A stretch of 64,000 nt of DNA from Micromonospora sp. WMMD1082 (GCF_029626175.1 NZ_JARUBM010000002.1:4109001-4173000), one strand, 5' to 3'. Positions 45,660-54,528 are shown, numbered from the stretch's first letter. Program-made: numbers and translations. The notes: a model not told the origin generated them from the sequence alone.

Positions 45660-46028
45660 ATGGCGGACGCCACCACACGGTTCTTCGAGGACCTCGACCA
45701 CCGGGGGTACGAGCCCCTGCTGGTGAAGGTCTCCGGAACCCTGCGCTTCGATCTGCACGAGGGGCCGCAGACCACGCACTGGCTGATGCGGATCGACCGG
45801 GGGGACATCCGGGTCAGCCAGGAGGACATGGAGGCGGACACGGTGGTCGGCACCAGCCCGGCCCTCTTCGACGACCTGGTCACCGGCCGAGAGAACGGGC
45901 TCTCGGCGCTGCTGCGGGGGGACATGACGGTGACCGGCGACGCCCGCCTGGTGGTGCAGGTGGAACGGATCTTCCCCGGGCCGCCGCACGCCCAGGGACC
46001 GCATCGCTACCGGACGGGGGTGCGCTGA
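45660..46028 (+). CDS. SCP2 sterol-binding-like domain protein
   Basis: A 122-residue protein with the SCP2 pattern: L-V-K-V-S-G-T-L-R-F-D-L, then W-L-M-R-I-D-R-G-D-I-R-V, and the terminal core L-L-R-G-D-M-T-V-T-G-D. These domains bind lipids or other hydrophobic ligands. ATG 45660 follows GGGGAGGAGGG. Its stop overlaps the start of the debranching-type glucosidase gene, an unexpected partner; the reason for their coupling is unknown. Confidence 0.82.
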   Translation: MADATTRFFEDLDHRGYEPLLVKVSGTLRFDLHEGPQTTHWLMRIDRGDIRVSQEDMEADTVVGTSPALFDDLVTGRENGLSALLRGDMTVTGDARLVVQVERIFPGPPHAQGPHRYRTGVR

Positions 46029-48088
46029 TGGCGCCGAGCCACGCCGTACGCATCCTGGATGGCAACACCTTCGTCGTCTCGGAGACCACCGGTGACATCG
46101 AGGCGACACCGACCGAGCCGACGGGGCTGTTCTCCATCGACACCCGTTTCCTGTCCAGGTGGGTGCTCACGGTCAACGGCGAGCGGCTGAACGCGCTCTC
46201 CTACGACGACCTCCAGTACTACGAGTCGCGCTTCTTCCTGGTGCCCGGCCTGGCCACGCACTATGTCGACGCGAAGCTCTCGATCATCCGGGAGCGGGTG
46301 GTCGGTAGGAGCTTCCGGGAGACCATCACCATCCTCAACCACGACGAGCAGGCGGTCGACCTGGAGATCCGGATGGACGCCGCCAGCGACTTCGCCGACC
46401 TGTTCGAGGTCAAGGACGAGATCCTGAACAAGAAGGGTGAGACCTACTCCGAGGTCGAACCGGACCGGCTGCGCCTCGGCTACCGGCGCGGCAACTTCAC
46501 TCGGGAAACGATCATCTCCTCCTCGATGCCGGCCCGGTACGACCGCAGCGGCTTCGCGTACAGCATCCATCTGGAGCCCAACGAGCAGTGGGAAACCGCC
46601 ATCGACGTGCAGACCCTGGCGCTCGGTCCGGGTGGGCGGGATCTGCGGCTGGGGCTGCGGGTGCACGGCGCCGAGCGGCTCGCCCTCCAGCACGACCTGG
46701 AGGAGTGGATCGCCAACGCGCCGAAGGTGAACAGCGAGCACGACGAACTCGCTGCGACGTACCGGCGCTGCATCGTGGACCTGGCCGCGCTGCGCTTCTC
46801 GCCGCTGTCGCTGGGTGGCCAGACCCTCCCGGCGGCCGGCCTGCCCTGGTTCATGACCATGTTCGGTCGGGACAGCATCCTGACCTGCCTGCAGACGCTG
46901 CCGTTCACGCCGAGCCTCAGCGCGACCACGTTGCGGGTGCTGGCCTCCCTGCAGGGCACCCGGTTCGACGACTTCCGGGAGGAGGACCCGGGTCGGATCC
47001 TGCACGAGATGCGCTACGGCGAGAGCGCCGCGTTCGAGGAGCAGCCGCACTCGCCGTACTACGGATCGGTCGACGCCACGCCGCTGTTCGTGGTGCTCCT
47101 CGACGAGTACGAGCGGTGGAGCGGAGACGCCGCCCTGGTCAAGGAGTTGGAGCAGGAGTGCCGCCGGGCGTTCAGGTGGATCGACGACTACGCCGATCTG
47201 GTCGGCAACGGCTACATCTGGTACGAGCGGCGCAACACCGACACCGGCCTGGAGAACCAGTGCTGGAAGGACTCCTGGGATTCCATCTCGTACCGCGACG
47301 GCATGCTGCCACCGTTCCCGCGGGCCACCTGCGAGGTGCAGGGGTACGCGTACGACGCGAAGATGCGCGGGGCACGGCTGGCCCGCGAGTTCTGGGGCGA
47401 CCCGGCGTACGCCGAGCAGTTGGAGCGGGAGGCGGCGGCCCTGAAGGCCCGGTTCAACCGGGACTGGTGGGTCGACGACGGCGGCTACTACGCGCTCGCG
47501 CTCGACCCGGACGGGCGGCAGTGCGACGTGCTCAGCTCCAACATCGGCCACCTGCTGTGGAGCGGGATCGTCGACGACGACCGGGCCGAGCAGATCGCGG
47601 AACACCTGGTCGGGCCGCGGCTCTTCACCGGCTGGGGGGTGCGGACGCTGGCCGAGGGTGAGGTCCGCTACAACCCCATCGGGTACCACAACGGCACGGT
47701 CTGGCCCTTCGACACCTCCTTCTGCGCCTGGGGTCTGCGCCGCTACGGCTTCGCCGAGGAGGCCGCCACCATCGCCAACGGGATCCTCGACGCCGCCCGG
47801 TACTTCGACGGGCGACTGCCGGAGGCGTTCGGCGGTTACCCGCGCGAGCAGACCAAGTTCCCGGTGGAGTACCCGACGGCGTGCAGCCCGCAGGCGTGGT
47901 CGACGGGTGCGCCGTTGCTGCTGCTGCGCACCATGCTCGGCCTGGAGCCGCACGAGGGGCACCTGGCGGTCGAGCCTCGGTTGCCGGTGGGCATGGGTCG
48001 GATCGAGGTGTTGGACATCCCGGGTCGCTGGGGCCGGATGGACGCCTTTGCCCGGGGCCGTCTCGACCTGCACTCACTCGCCGAGTGA
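46028..48088 (+). CDS. Amylo-alpha-1,6-glucosidase / glycogen debranching-type enzyme
   Basis: A 686-residue glycosidase with an N-terminal GDE-type domain (about 1-220; F-V-V-S-E-T-T-G-D, S-I-D-T-R-F-L-S) and an (alpha/alpha)6 catalytic domain of GH63/GH133 type (about 230-680; W-F-M-T-M-F-G-R-D-S, N-Q-C-W-K-D-S-W-D, Y-H-N-G-T-V-W-P-F-D). It acts in the cytosol, probably releasing alpha-1,6-linked glucose from glycogen or related glucans. ATG 46028 overlaps the SCP2-like stop. No other glycogen genes adjoin. Confidence 0.88.
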   Translation: MAPSHAVRILDGNTFVVSETTGDIEATPTEPTGLFSIDTRFLSRWVLTVNGERLNALSYDDLQYYESRFFLVPGLATHYVDAKLSIIRERVVGRSFRETITILNHDEQAVDLEIRMDAASDFADLFEVKDEILNKKGETYSEVEPDRLRLGYRRGNFTRETIISSSMPARYDRSGFAYSIHLEPNEQWETAIDVQTLALGPGGRDLRLGLRVHGAERLALQHDLEEWIANAPKVNSEHDELAATYRRCIVDLAALRFSPLSLGGQTLPAAGLPWFMTMFGRDSILTCLQTLPFTPSLSATTLRVLASLQGTRFDDFREEDPGRILHEMRYGESAAFEEQPHSPYYGSVDATPLFVVLLDEYERWSGDAALVKELEQECRRAFRWIDDYADLVGNGYIWYERRNTDTGLENQCWKDSWDSISYRDGMLPPFPRATCEVQGYAYDAKMRGARLAREFWGDPAYAEQLEREAAALKARFNRDWWVDDGGYYALALDPDGRQCDVLSSNIGHLLWSGIVDDDRAEQIAEHLVGPRLFTGWGVRTLAEGEVRYNPIGYHNGTVWPFDTSFCAWGLRRYGFAEEAATIANGILDAARYFDGRLPEAFGGYPREQTKFPVEYPTACSPQAWSTGAPLLLLRTMLGLEPHEGHLAVEPRLPVGMGRIEVLDIPGRWGRMDAFARGRLDLHSLAE

Positions 48089-48144
48089 CGGGCCCGGGAG
48101 GACGTCCCTACCGACGCGTAACCTACTCGGGGTAAAGTTGCCGG

Positions 48145-48894
48145 ATGCCGGAACTCGTGTACCCGCCCGTGATCGCCGCCGCCAAGACGATGTTCCGGGT
48201 CCTCGACCTTAAGCTGACCGTCGAGGGCGACCACCACGTGCCCCGCACCGGCCCGGCGGTGCTCGCCAGCAACCACGTCAGCTACCTGGACTTCATCTTC
48301 TGCGGTCTGGGCGCGCTGGAGTCCCGGCGACTCGTCCGGTTCATGGCGAAGGACTCGGTGTTCCGGCACCGGGTGTCGGGGCCGCTGATGCGCGGCATGC
48401 GGCACATCCCGGTGGACCGGCGCGCGGGCGCCGATTCGTACGCCGCGGCGGTGGCGGCGCTGCGCTCCGGCGAGGTGATCGGCGTCTTCCCCGAGGCCAC
48501 CATCAGCCGCTCCTTCACCGTCAAGGAACTCAAGAGCGGTGCCACCCGGATGGCCGGCGAGGCGCAGGTGCCGGTGCTGCCGGTCGCGCTCTGGGGCACC
48601 CAGCGGTTGTGGACGAAGGGGCGCCCGCGCACGCTCACCCGCCGACACACTCCGATCACCATCCTGGTCGGCGAAGCGATGGACCCGGCCGCCTATCCCG
48701 ACGCCAACGCGATGACCGCCGACCTGCGTACCCGGCTGCAGGCGCTGGTGGACCGGGCCCAGCGGGAGTACCCGGACCAGCCGTCGGCGCCCGAGGACCG
48801 CTGGTGGCTACCGGCGCACCTCGGCGGCAGCGCACCGACCCCGGAGGAGGCCGCCGCGCTAGACGCCGACGACCGCCGTCCCGCAGCCCCCTGA
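48145..48894 (+). CDS. 1-Acyl-sn-glycerol-3-phosphate acyltransferase (PlsC-like)
   Basis: Phospholipid-biosynthesis acyltransferase of 249 residues. The catalytic H-x4-D motif is N-H-V-S-Y-L-D, and the acceptor-binding block is F-P-E-A-T-I-S. It acts at the inner face of the membrane, acylating lysophosphatidate or a related lipid. A TAAAGT box ends six bases before ATG 48145, suggesting leaderless translation. A palindrome with GATC ends follows. Confidence 0.9.
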   Translation: MPELVYPPVIAAAKTMFRVLDLKLTVEGDHHVPRTGPAVLASNHVSYLDFIFCGLGALESRRLVRFMAKDSVFRHRVSGPLMRGMRHIPVDRRAGADSYAAAVAALRSGEVIGVFPEATISRSFTVKELKSGATRMAGEAQVPVLPVALWGTQRLWTKGRPRTLTRRHTPITILVGEAMDPAAYPDANAMTADLRTRLQALVDRAQREYPDQPSAPEDRWWLPAHLGGSAPTPEEAAALDADDRRPAAP

Positions 48895-48941
48895 CCACAC
48901 CCACACCCACACCCGCGGCGCGGCCGCGGCCCCGTGTTCAT

Positions 48942-49015
48942 GATCCCCGCAACTTCCCTGATACTGCTGCCTCAGCCGGAGTTGAGGCAGCAACATCCCT
49001 GAAACTGTGCGGATC
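48942..49015. repeat. GATC-ended imperfect palindrome with internal direct repeat
   Basis: Outer arms GATCCCCGCA and TGCGGATC (48942-48951 and 49008-49015) and perfect inner arms TGCTGCCTCA / TGAGGCAGCA enclose a stretch that is repeated directly: 48949-48966 and 48990-49007 agree at 16 of 18 bases. It lies after the acyltransferase gene and before a convergent small gene. Confidence 0.6.
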
Positions 49016-49119
49016 TTGGGAGCGTGATCCGACGGGGCCTTGCCCTTGCGGGCCTCGCCGTCCATGTAGGCCGAGCGGACCGCGCGGACGAACACACCCA
49101 GCCGTCGTAGGTGGTGAGA

Positions 49120-49365
49120 TCAAATCTTCTGATCATCCTGAGGCGGATTGGGCGGTGGAACTGCGGGCTGGCCTCCCGGGTGAGCCAGAGGAGATCTCCC
49201 GGCCTCGGTTCTCCACTGCTCGACGGTTGCTGTGGACGCTTCGAGGCTCGGGCAGGCTGCGTGCGGCTGGCAGCGTGAGCAGACATGCCACCGATGGGCA
49301 TCGATGACCGAGCTTGCGAGCTGGACACGAAACGGGACCTCAGGTCTGATCCGGTCGAGAGCCAT
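49120..49365 (-). CDS. Small cysteine-containing protein opposite the DUF5753 remnant
   Basis: An 81-residue frame from ATG 49365, which has GGAGG seven bases before it. The middle holds W-H-V-C-S-R-C-Q-P-H-A-A-C, a Cys/His group that could bind a metal, then a helix A-T-V-E-Q-W-R-T-E-A and a Pro/Gln-rich end. I believe similar short proteins accompany XRE/DUF397 genes in actinobacteria, but cannot confirm this. The area is less GC-rich than its neighbours. Confidence 0.5.
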   Translation of the reverse strand: MALDRIRPEVPFRVQLASSVIDAHRWHVCSRCQPHAACPSLEASTATVEQWRTEAGRSPLAHPGGQPAVPPPNPPQDDQKI

Positions 49366-49446
49366 CAGGCTGCCTCCGGTCGTCGGTGGCCGGCGGTTCA
49401 ACCTCACCTGAGGTCGATTGCGCCCGAGGTTGACCGTCCTGCCGGC

Positions 49447-49709
49447 CGTCGCGTGTTGCTGGCCGTAGGGCCGCACATTGCGTCCGTTGCAGGGGCGTTC
49501 ATCTTGCTGGACTTCCCACGGGTCGGCACACGACCGGCTGAACCGTCCACGGTGTACAGCGAGTCTTTGACGGGCAGTCTGTATCTCGACAAGCCAGGCG
49601 AGGTCGCTGCTTACGAAGATGCGTGGTCAACGCTCTGGGGCTTGCCCTGGACGAACGGGCGTCAGAGGATCTGACAAGCGACGTGATCAAGGAGGGCTAC
49701 GGTGAGTAA
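49447..49709 (+). pseudogene. Remnant of an XRE-family (DUF5753) regulator gene
   Basis: Coding traces of the C-terminal DUF5753 domain without any helix-turn-helix part. One frame gives G-P-H-I-A-S-V-A-G-A-F-I-L-L-D-F-P and L-T-G-S-L-Y-L-D-K-P-G-E-V; near 49630-49640 the homology jumps to another frame (A-L-D-E-R-A-S-E-D-L and V-I-K-E-G-Y-G-E), ending at TAA 49707-49709. The missing N-terminus and the frameshift show a decayed gene. Its end overlaps the start of the DUF397 gene, as in intact XRE-DUF397 pairs. Confidence 0.7.
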
Positions 49710-49890
49710 CATGACTGGTGCAGAGTGGCGCAAGAGTAGCTACAGCGCCAACGAGGGCAACTGCGTCGAGGTGGCCGACAACACTCCGAGCGTCGTTGGC
49801 GTCCGCGACAGCAAGGACATCGCTGGACCAGCGCTGATGTTCGCTCCCGAGCAGTGGCGTTCGTTCATCACCTCCATCAAGGCAAGCTGA
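49702..49890 (+). CDS. DUF397 protein
   Basis: A 62-residue DUF397 protein with the diagnostic W-R-K-S-S-Y-S-A-N-E-G-N-C-V-E-V-A and V-R-D-S-K-D motifs and F-A-P-E-Q-W near the end. GTG 49702 has AAGGAGG upstream. DUF397 proteins act as partners of XRE/DUF5753 regulators (known for WhiJ-like systems in Streptomyces). Here the partner upstream is a remnant, so this gene may be an orphan. Confidence 0.93.
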   Translation: MSNMTGAEWRKSSYSANEGNCVEVADNTPSVVGVRDSKDIAGPALMFAPEQWRSFITSIKAS

Positions 49891-49909
49891 CCCCCCTGCT
49901 AGCCTTTGG

Positions 49910-50611
49910 CTACTGCTGGCCGGATGCCGCGCCGTACGGCAGTGGGTCGGCGTGTCGCGGCCGGTAGTAGTCGTCGCGCGAGTGGAACTCGACGGGCAGC
50001 GAGCCGGGCAGCAGCACCCGTGCCGCGCCGGTCAGCGGCGCGACCTGGGTCAGCCGCGACAGCGCGTCGCGCTCCGGCGGGGACAGGTCCACCAACTCCG
50101 GCCGGATCAGGCGGAACGTGGCGACCGCGTGGCGGACCTGCTGGGCAATGCCGCCGATCTGGTCGCCGGGGCCGATCAGGGCCAGCGCCGGCTGTTGGAT
50201 GGTGCGCAGCGCGTCGCAGACCACCAGCAACCGGGTCGACCGACCCTCGACGGGCGGCAGCAGCTCCAGCCGGGACGGCCACTGCCAGCGGATCTGCCCG
50301 GTGACCAGCCCTGGCATCCGGGCTCGCCGGAGGTGCCCGGCCCCGACGAGGGCGAGCTGCGAATCCCGGCCCACGTACGCCAGCCGGCGATCGGTGACGG
50401 TGAGGGTGACCGGCGCGGGCAGCGCCCACGTGCGACAGGCGTCGGTGGGGCCGAGCAGGTAGCCCGCCACGTCCACCCGATGGTGGCCGATCACCCGCTC
50501 GCCGTCCTCCAGCACCACTTCGTGCCGGCGGTCCAGCACCGGTCCGGCGTCCTCGTCGGCCGCGTCGAAGCGATGCGGGGAGATGAAGAACGGGGACGCG
50601 TCATCGTGCAT
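49910..50611 (-). CDS. Hypothetical protein behind the two-component operon
   Basis: A 233-residue soluble protein that I cannot assign. It begins M-H-D-D-A-S-P-F and shows beta-rich segments such as V-T-L-T-V-T-D-R-R-L-A-Y-V-G, which resembles PH-like or GRAM-like folds, followed by a helical C-terminal part. ATG 50611 has GGAGG upstream. It follows the LuxR-type regulator gene by about 75 bases on the same strand and may be part of its operon. Confidence 0.7.
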   Translation of the reverse strand: MHDDASPFFISPHRFDAADEDAGPVLDRRHEVVLEDGERVIGHHRVDVAGYLLGPTDACRTWALPAPVTLTVTDRRLAYVGRDSQLALVGAGHLRRARMPGLVTGQIRWQWPSRLELLPPVEGRSTRLLVVCDALRTIQQPALALIGPGDQIGGIAQQVRHAVATFRLIRPELVDLSPPERDALSRLTQVAPLTGAARVLLPGSLPVEFHSRDDYYRPRHADPLPYGAASGQQ

Positions 50612-50686
50612 CGTCAGGGACCTCCGGCGCAGACGGCATCTGGGAACGAGCCTCGCCCAGCCCGACCCGCGCTGTCATGACGCCCG

Positions 50687-51400
50687 TTAGGGGGTCGGCC
50701 AATCGGCCGACGCCTGGGACCGGTAGATACCTATCTCCTCCGGCCGGACGAGGCCGTCCTCGATCGCCCGGGCGAGTAGCGCCGCCTTCGTGGCCGCCGG
50801 CCTGCCCGCCCGGGTGTACTTGATTCTCGCCCGGTCGACGTACTGCTTGACGGTGTGCTCGCTGATTCGCATCCGCCGGGCCACCGACGCCTTGGACATC
50901 GACTGGAACCACAGCAGCAGCGCCTCGCGTTCCTTGTCGGAGAGGACCGGCCGGTCCGGCCGCGGGTCGCCGACCATCGCCCCGGCCAGCGCGGGCGCGA
51001 CGTACGGCCGGTCGCTCGCCGCGTCCAGCACGGTCGCCACGCAGTGGTCCCGCCCCTCGTGCTTGGCGAGGAAGGCCACCGCCCCGGCGTCCAGCGCGGC
51101 CAGCATCGTCTGCGGGTCGGAGTGCTCGGAGTAGACCACCACGCGGCGGCCGGCGGCGCTCAGCTCGGCCAGCTTCTCCAGCACCAGTCGGCCGTGCAAC
51201 CGCAGGTCGAGCAGGACGACGTCGGCCTCCGGCGCCGCCCGCAACACCTCGTCGGGATCGTCGCCGGTGGCCAGCACGGTCAGCCGCGGCTCGGTGGCCA
51301 GCCAGGCGCGCACCCCGTCGATGACCACCGGGTGGTCGTCCACGATCGCCACGCCGACGGGCGGCACCGGTCTCACCGGCGCCAGCGCGTCTGGGTCCAT
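50687..51400 (-). CDS. NarL/LuxR-type response regulator
   Basis: A 237-residue response regulator. The receiver domain has the acidic pair V-D-D-H, phospho-acceptor D in V-L-L-D-L-R, and the switch and Lys positions (Y-S-E-H-S, F-L-A-K-H). The C-terminal LuxR helix-turn-helix reads L-S-D-K-E-R-E-A and S-V-A-R-R-M-R-I-S-E-H-T-V-K-Q-Y. ATG 51400 lies inside the upstream kinase-like gene, so translation is coupled. The true kinase two genes upstream should phosphorylate it. Confidence 0.92.
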   Translation of the reverse strand: MDPDALAPVRPVPPVGVAIVDDHPVVIDGVRAWLATEPRLTVLATGDDPDEVLRAAPEADVVLLDLRLHGRLVLEKLAELSAAGRRVVVYSEHSDPQTMLAALDAGAVAFLAKHEGRDHCVATVLDAASDRPYVAPALAGAMVGDPRPDRPVLSDKEREALLLWFQSMSKASVARRMRISEHTVKQYVDRARIKYTRAGRPAATKAALLARAIEDGLVRPEEIGIYRSQASADWPTP

Positions 51401-52578
51401 CTGATCTTCCCGTCCCGTTCGTAGATGTGCTCCACCTGCCCGTCACTGTCCTCCGCTGGCTGCCCGATGGTGTCGGGACCCGCCCGGTCGGGTGTGACGA
51501 GTCCGACCACCACCTCGTCCGGGCCGGAGACGACGGTCAGCCGGGCCCAGTCGTGCGCGTCCGCGAGGGTGGCGGTGAGCGGCTCGGCCAGGCTGCGGCG
51601 GATCCGGACCGGCAGCGGTGGCGGTATACCAATGGTGACCAGGTCGATCGGGAGGCCGTTGCGTTCGGCCAGGTCGGCGGCGGCCCGCAACTCGTGCAGC
51701 AGGGGATGCGGCACGTCATCCGACTCGGCGATCAGTCGACGCAGCCGCGTGGCGGCGCGTACGCAGCGGCGTTGCACCTCCGGATCGGCCGGATCGGCCC
51801 GCCCCTGCGCCAGCCCGGTCAGTATCTCGCTGGCGGCGCGGCTGACGAACGCCAGCCGCTCCCGCCGCTCGTGCCGGGCCCGCTCGGCGGCCTCCCGCTC
51901 GGCCACCATCGCGTTCGTGGTCGCCGCCGTCGCGGCCCGCTGCCGGGACAGCGTGGCGAGGGCCGCGGCGCCGGCAAAGACGGCCACCGGCAGCGACGAC
52001 GTGCCGTACAGGGCCATCGCGGAGCGGGCCAGGTCGGCGGCGCCGGTCGCACCGTGGAGCGCGACGGCGGTCAGTGCGGTGGCCGCGTGGCCGGCCAGCA
52101 ACGCGAGCAGCCACCGCACCGGCCGCCCCCAGAGCACCACCAGGAAGAACCAGGCGAGGGTGCCCCACACCCAGTTCGCGGGGCTGAACAGGTGCGACCG
52201 GCCCACCGTGGCGAAGACCGCCACGTCGACCGCCAGGAGCAGGCCGGCCAGCGGCGCCGCCGGCAGCGGCGTGTCGCGCAGCAGCCGGACACCGGCGACC
52301 ACGCCGAGCGCCGCCACCAGCAGCCAACCGCCGAGCACCACCTGGGGTACGGCCAGCGCCGATCCGGCGGCGAGCACCGCGGGCAGCCCGATCGCCAGAT
52401 GCCAGACCAGCGCGATGGTGACCGCGACGATCCGGGCACCGCGGTCGAAGGTGCGGGCCACCGCGGCCGCCGCCCGGCCCGCGCCAACGTCGTCGACCGC
52501 CACCGTGGACCGGGGGCCCGGTACGAGGCCGGGCCGCGCGCGCTGGGGGAGGAGCGTCGTACCCGGGTCAGCCGACAT
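51373..52578 (-). CDS. Membrane protein resembling a degenerate histidine kinase
   Basis: A 401-residue membrane protein with about six TM helices (residues 45-215) and a cytoplasmic part that aligns with the NarX-type kinase next door but has lost key residues. In place of the phospho-accepting D-L-H-D-T-V-L it has F-V-S-R-A-A-S before the shared L-T-x-x-x-Q-G, and the ATP-binding G-D-D-G-P-G box is absent (G-L-V-T-P-D-R-A at the matching place). It overlaps both neighbours: 11 bases with the kinase gene and 28 bases with the regulator gene. A scaffold or inhibitor role is an inference. Confidence 0.75.
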   Translation of the reverse strand: MSADPGTTLLPQRARPGLVPGPRSTVAVDDVGAGRAAAAVARTFDRGARIVAVTIALVWHLAIGLPAVLAAGSALAVPQVVLGGWLLVAALGVVAGVRLLRDTPLPAAPLAGLLLAVDVAVFATVGRSHLFSPANWVWGTLAWFFLVVLWGRPVRWLLALLAGHAATALTAVALHGATGAADLARSAMALYGTSSLPVAVFAGAAALATLSRQRAATAATTNAMVAEREAAERARHERRERLAFVSRAASEILTGLAQGRADPADPEVQRRCVRAATRLRRLIAESDDVPHPLLHELRAAADLAERNGLPIDLVTIGIPPPLPVRIRRSLAEPLTATLADAHDWARLTVVSGPDEVVVGLVTPDRAGPDTIGQPAEDSDGQVEHIYERDGKIRWTQTRWRR

Positions 52579-53746
52579 CTGACCACTCCAGCCGGATCCG
52601 GGCACCGTGGCCGGGTGCCGAGTCGATGTCGACCCGGCCGCCGACCGTGGCCATCCGGCCGCGTACCGACTCGCGCAGACCGTACCGATGCGCCGGGACC
52701 GTGGCCGGGTCGAAGCCGGGACCGTCGTCGCCCACCTCGACCGTGACGGTGCCGGCGAACTGCCGCAACCGGAGCGTGGCCCGGGCGCCGGGTGCGTGGC
52801 GGGCCACATTGGAAAGTACGGCGTGCGTGCTCTCCGCGATGGCCTCCGCGACCGCCGCCGCCACCGTGCACGGCGGCAGGTCGGCGGTGACCCGCAGGCC
52901 GGGCATCCGGGCGCGCACCTCCCGCAACCGTTCGTCCAGCCGGGCCGTCGCATCGTGCGGCACCGACCGGGCCTCGGCCAGGGTGGCGAGGGTACGCAGA
53001 TCCGCCGCGCACCGCTCGCGCAGCGCCGTGGAGCCGCCGGGCACCGCGCCCTGCCCGACCATGGTGAGCGTGGCCAGGACCGTGTCGTGCAGGTCCCGGT
53101 TCTGCTGCCGTTCCGCCTCCCGCGCGGTGCGGGCGATCAGCGCGTTCCGGGCGGCCCGCTGGTTGGCCAGGAAGGCGTTGTCGGCCCGGCCGATGCGCCG
53201 CCGCATCACCGCCGTCATCATCGCCGTGCAGGCGATCTGTGCCAGCAGGGTCGCCGCGTGGGCTCTAGCCTCGGTCGGCTGCCCGGCCGTGTGCGCGCCC
53301 GTCGCGTAGGCGGTGGTGACCAGCAGTCCCGCCGGGATCGACCAGCGGGCCGGGGCGGTCGCCTGGGCGTTGATCACGGTGGTGCTGGCCAGCACGGCGA
53401 TCCAGCTCGCCTCACCGGGCAGCACCTCGGGCGCGACCAGGACCGGGATCGCCAGGCAGGCGGCACCGGTCAGTGCCACGTCACCGGCGACCAGCGGCGC
53501 GGTGAGGCCGTACCGCCAGGCGCATCGCGCGTACCAGATCGACCAGGCGGTCAGCACCGCCACGGCCGGCAGCAGCAGCTCCGTGCGCACCGGCGGGGTA
53601 CGCACGGCGAGCGCCACCACGAGGCAGAACAGACCGCAGGAGAGTCGCAGCAGCGCCGGCAACCGGGTGAAGATGAACGCGAACGCGCCCGCGGCGGGGC
53701 GTTCCACCGTGGCCGGTGGCGTGGTCGGGTTCGGCAGGGCCGGCAT
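52568..53746 (-). CDS. Sensor histidine kinase, NarX/DesK type
   Basis: A 392-residue sensor kinase. An N-terminal membrane domain with about six helices (residues 30-180) is followed by the HisKA_3 helix with phospho-acceptor His in R-D-L-H-D-T-V-L-A-T-L (near 219) and a HATPase_c domain with N-box L-S-N-V-A-R-H-A and G-box G-D-D-G-P-G-F-D. ATG 53746 is used. It heads a three- or four-gene minus-strand operon with a kinase-like membrane protein and a LuxR-type regulator. The signal is probably sensed in or near the membrane. Confidence 0.9.
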   Translation of the reverse strand: MPALPNPTTPPATVERPAAGAFAFIFTRLPALLRLSCGLFCLVVALAVRTPPVRTELLLPAVAVLTAWSIWYARCAWRYGLTAPLVAGDVALTGAACLAIPVLVAPEVLPGEASWIAVLASTTVINAQATAPARWSIPAGLLVTTAYATGAHTAGQPTEARAHAATLLAQIACTAMMTAVMRRRIGRADNAFLANQRAARNALIARTAREAERQQNRDLHDTVLATLTMVGQGAVPGGSTALRERCAADLRTLATLAEARSVPHDATARLDERLREVRARMPGLRVTADLPPCTVAAAVAEAIAESTHAVLSNVARHAPGARATLRLRQFAGTVTVEVGDDGPGFDPATVPAHRYGLRESVRGRMATVGGRVDIDSAPGHGARIRLEWSDVG

Positions 53747-53867
53747 CGGGAAGGCGTCCTTTGCGACAATCGACCCGATCCGGGTCCGCGCTGCGGAAAT
53801 CGACGCCGGAGAATAACACGGAGCGGTGCCCGTGGTGACTGTAGGTGGTCAACGCCTCGTCGGCGCG

Positions 53868-54413
53868 TCAGGCCACCGCATCCTCCCGTAGCCCGACGCA
53901 GTCCTTTTCCCAGAAGGTGGCCGAGTAGACCAGCGTCCCGGTCATCCACGGCTCGTACCCGGCGAGCGTCATCACCTGAAAGGCCGGTTCAGGGATGCGC
54001 AGGGAGGGGCGGCGGAAGCCGCGGGCACCGGCGGCGGTGAAGCCGAGCCGGCGATAGTACGCCGGGTCGCCCTCCAGGAAGACCGCCGGTACGCCCCGAG
54101 CGTCGAGCAGCCGCAGGCCGTGCCGCACCAGCGCGCTGCCGATGCCCTGGCGCTGTCGATCGGGGGAGACCGCCAGCGGGCTGAGGACCTGGACCGGCAC
54201 CAGCCGCCGTGGGGCGTCCAGCAGGCTACGGGTGAACATCACGTGCCCGACGATCCCGCCCGCCTGCTCCGCGACCAGGCTGAGCGCCTCCGGGTCGGCG
54301 TCGCGTAGCGCCGGTACCAGCCGTGCCACCGCATCCCCGTGGTCGCCAAAGGCCCGCCGGTGCAGCTCGTGCACGGCGTCGTGGTCCGCCGTCCGTTCGG
54401 CGCGAAGCTCCAT
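53868..54413 (-). CDS. GNAT-family N-acetyltransferase
   Basis: Acetyl-CoA-dependent acyltransferase of 181 residues. The acetyl-CoA motif V-S-P-D-R-Q-R-Q-G-I-G-S-A-L is clear, followed by V-F-L-E-G-D-P-A-Y-Y-R-R-L-G-F, the pattern of the YhbS-like subgroup. The acceptor is unknown. ATG 54413. The gene stands apart from the two-component operon and the next gene by over 100 bases on each side. Confidence 0.9.
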   Translation of the reverse strand: MELRAERTADHDAVHELHRRAFGDHGDAVARLVPALRDADPEALSLVAEQAGGIVGHVMFTRSLLDAPRRLVPVQVLSPLAVSPDRQRQGIGSALVRHGLRLLDARGVPAVFLEGDPAYYRRLGFTAAGARGFRRPSLRIPEPAFQVMTLAGYEPWMTGTLVYSATFWEKDCVGLREDAVA

Positions 54414-54528
54414 GATGGTGAAACGTACGGCGGTGCCGTCCCGCCGGGCCAGCGATTTCCGGCGTGCTGCCGAAGGCCGTACACCTTGCTCTGGCCTTTG
54501 GCGTCGGCTCGGCGCGGTCGGTGCCGGC

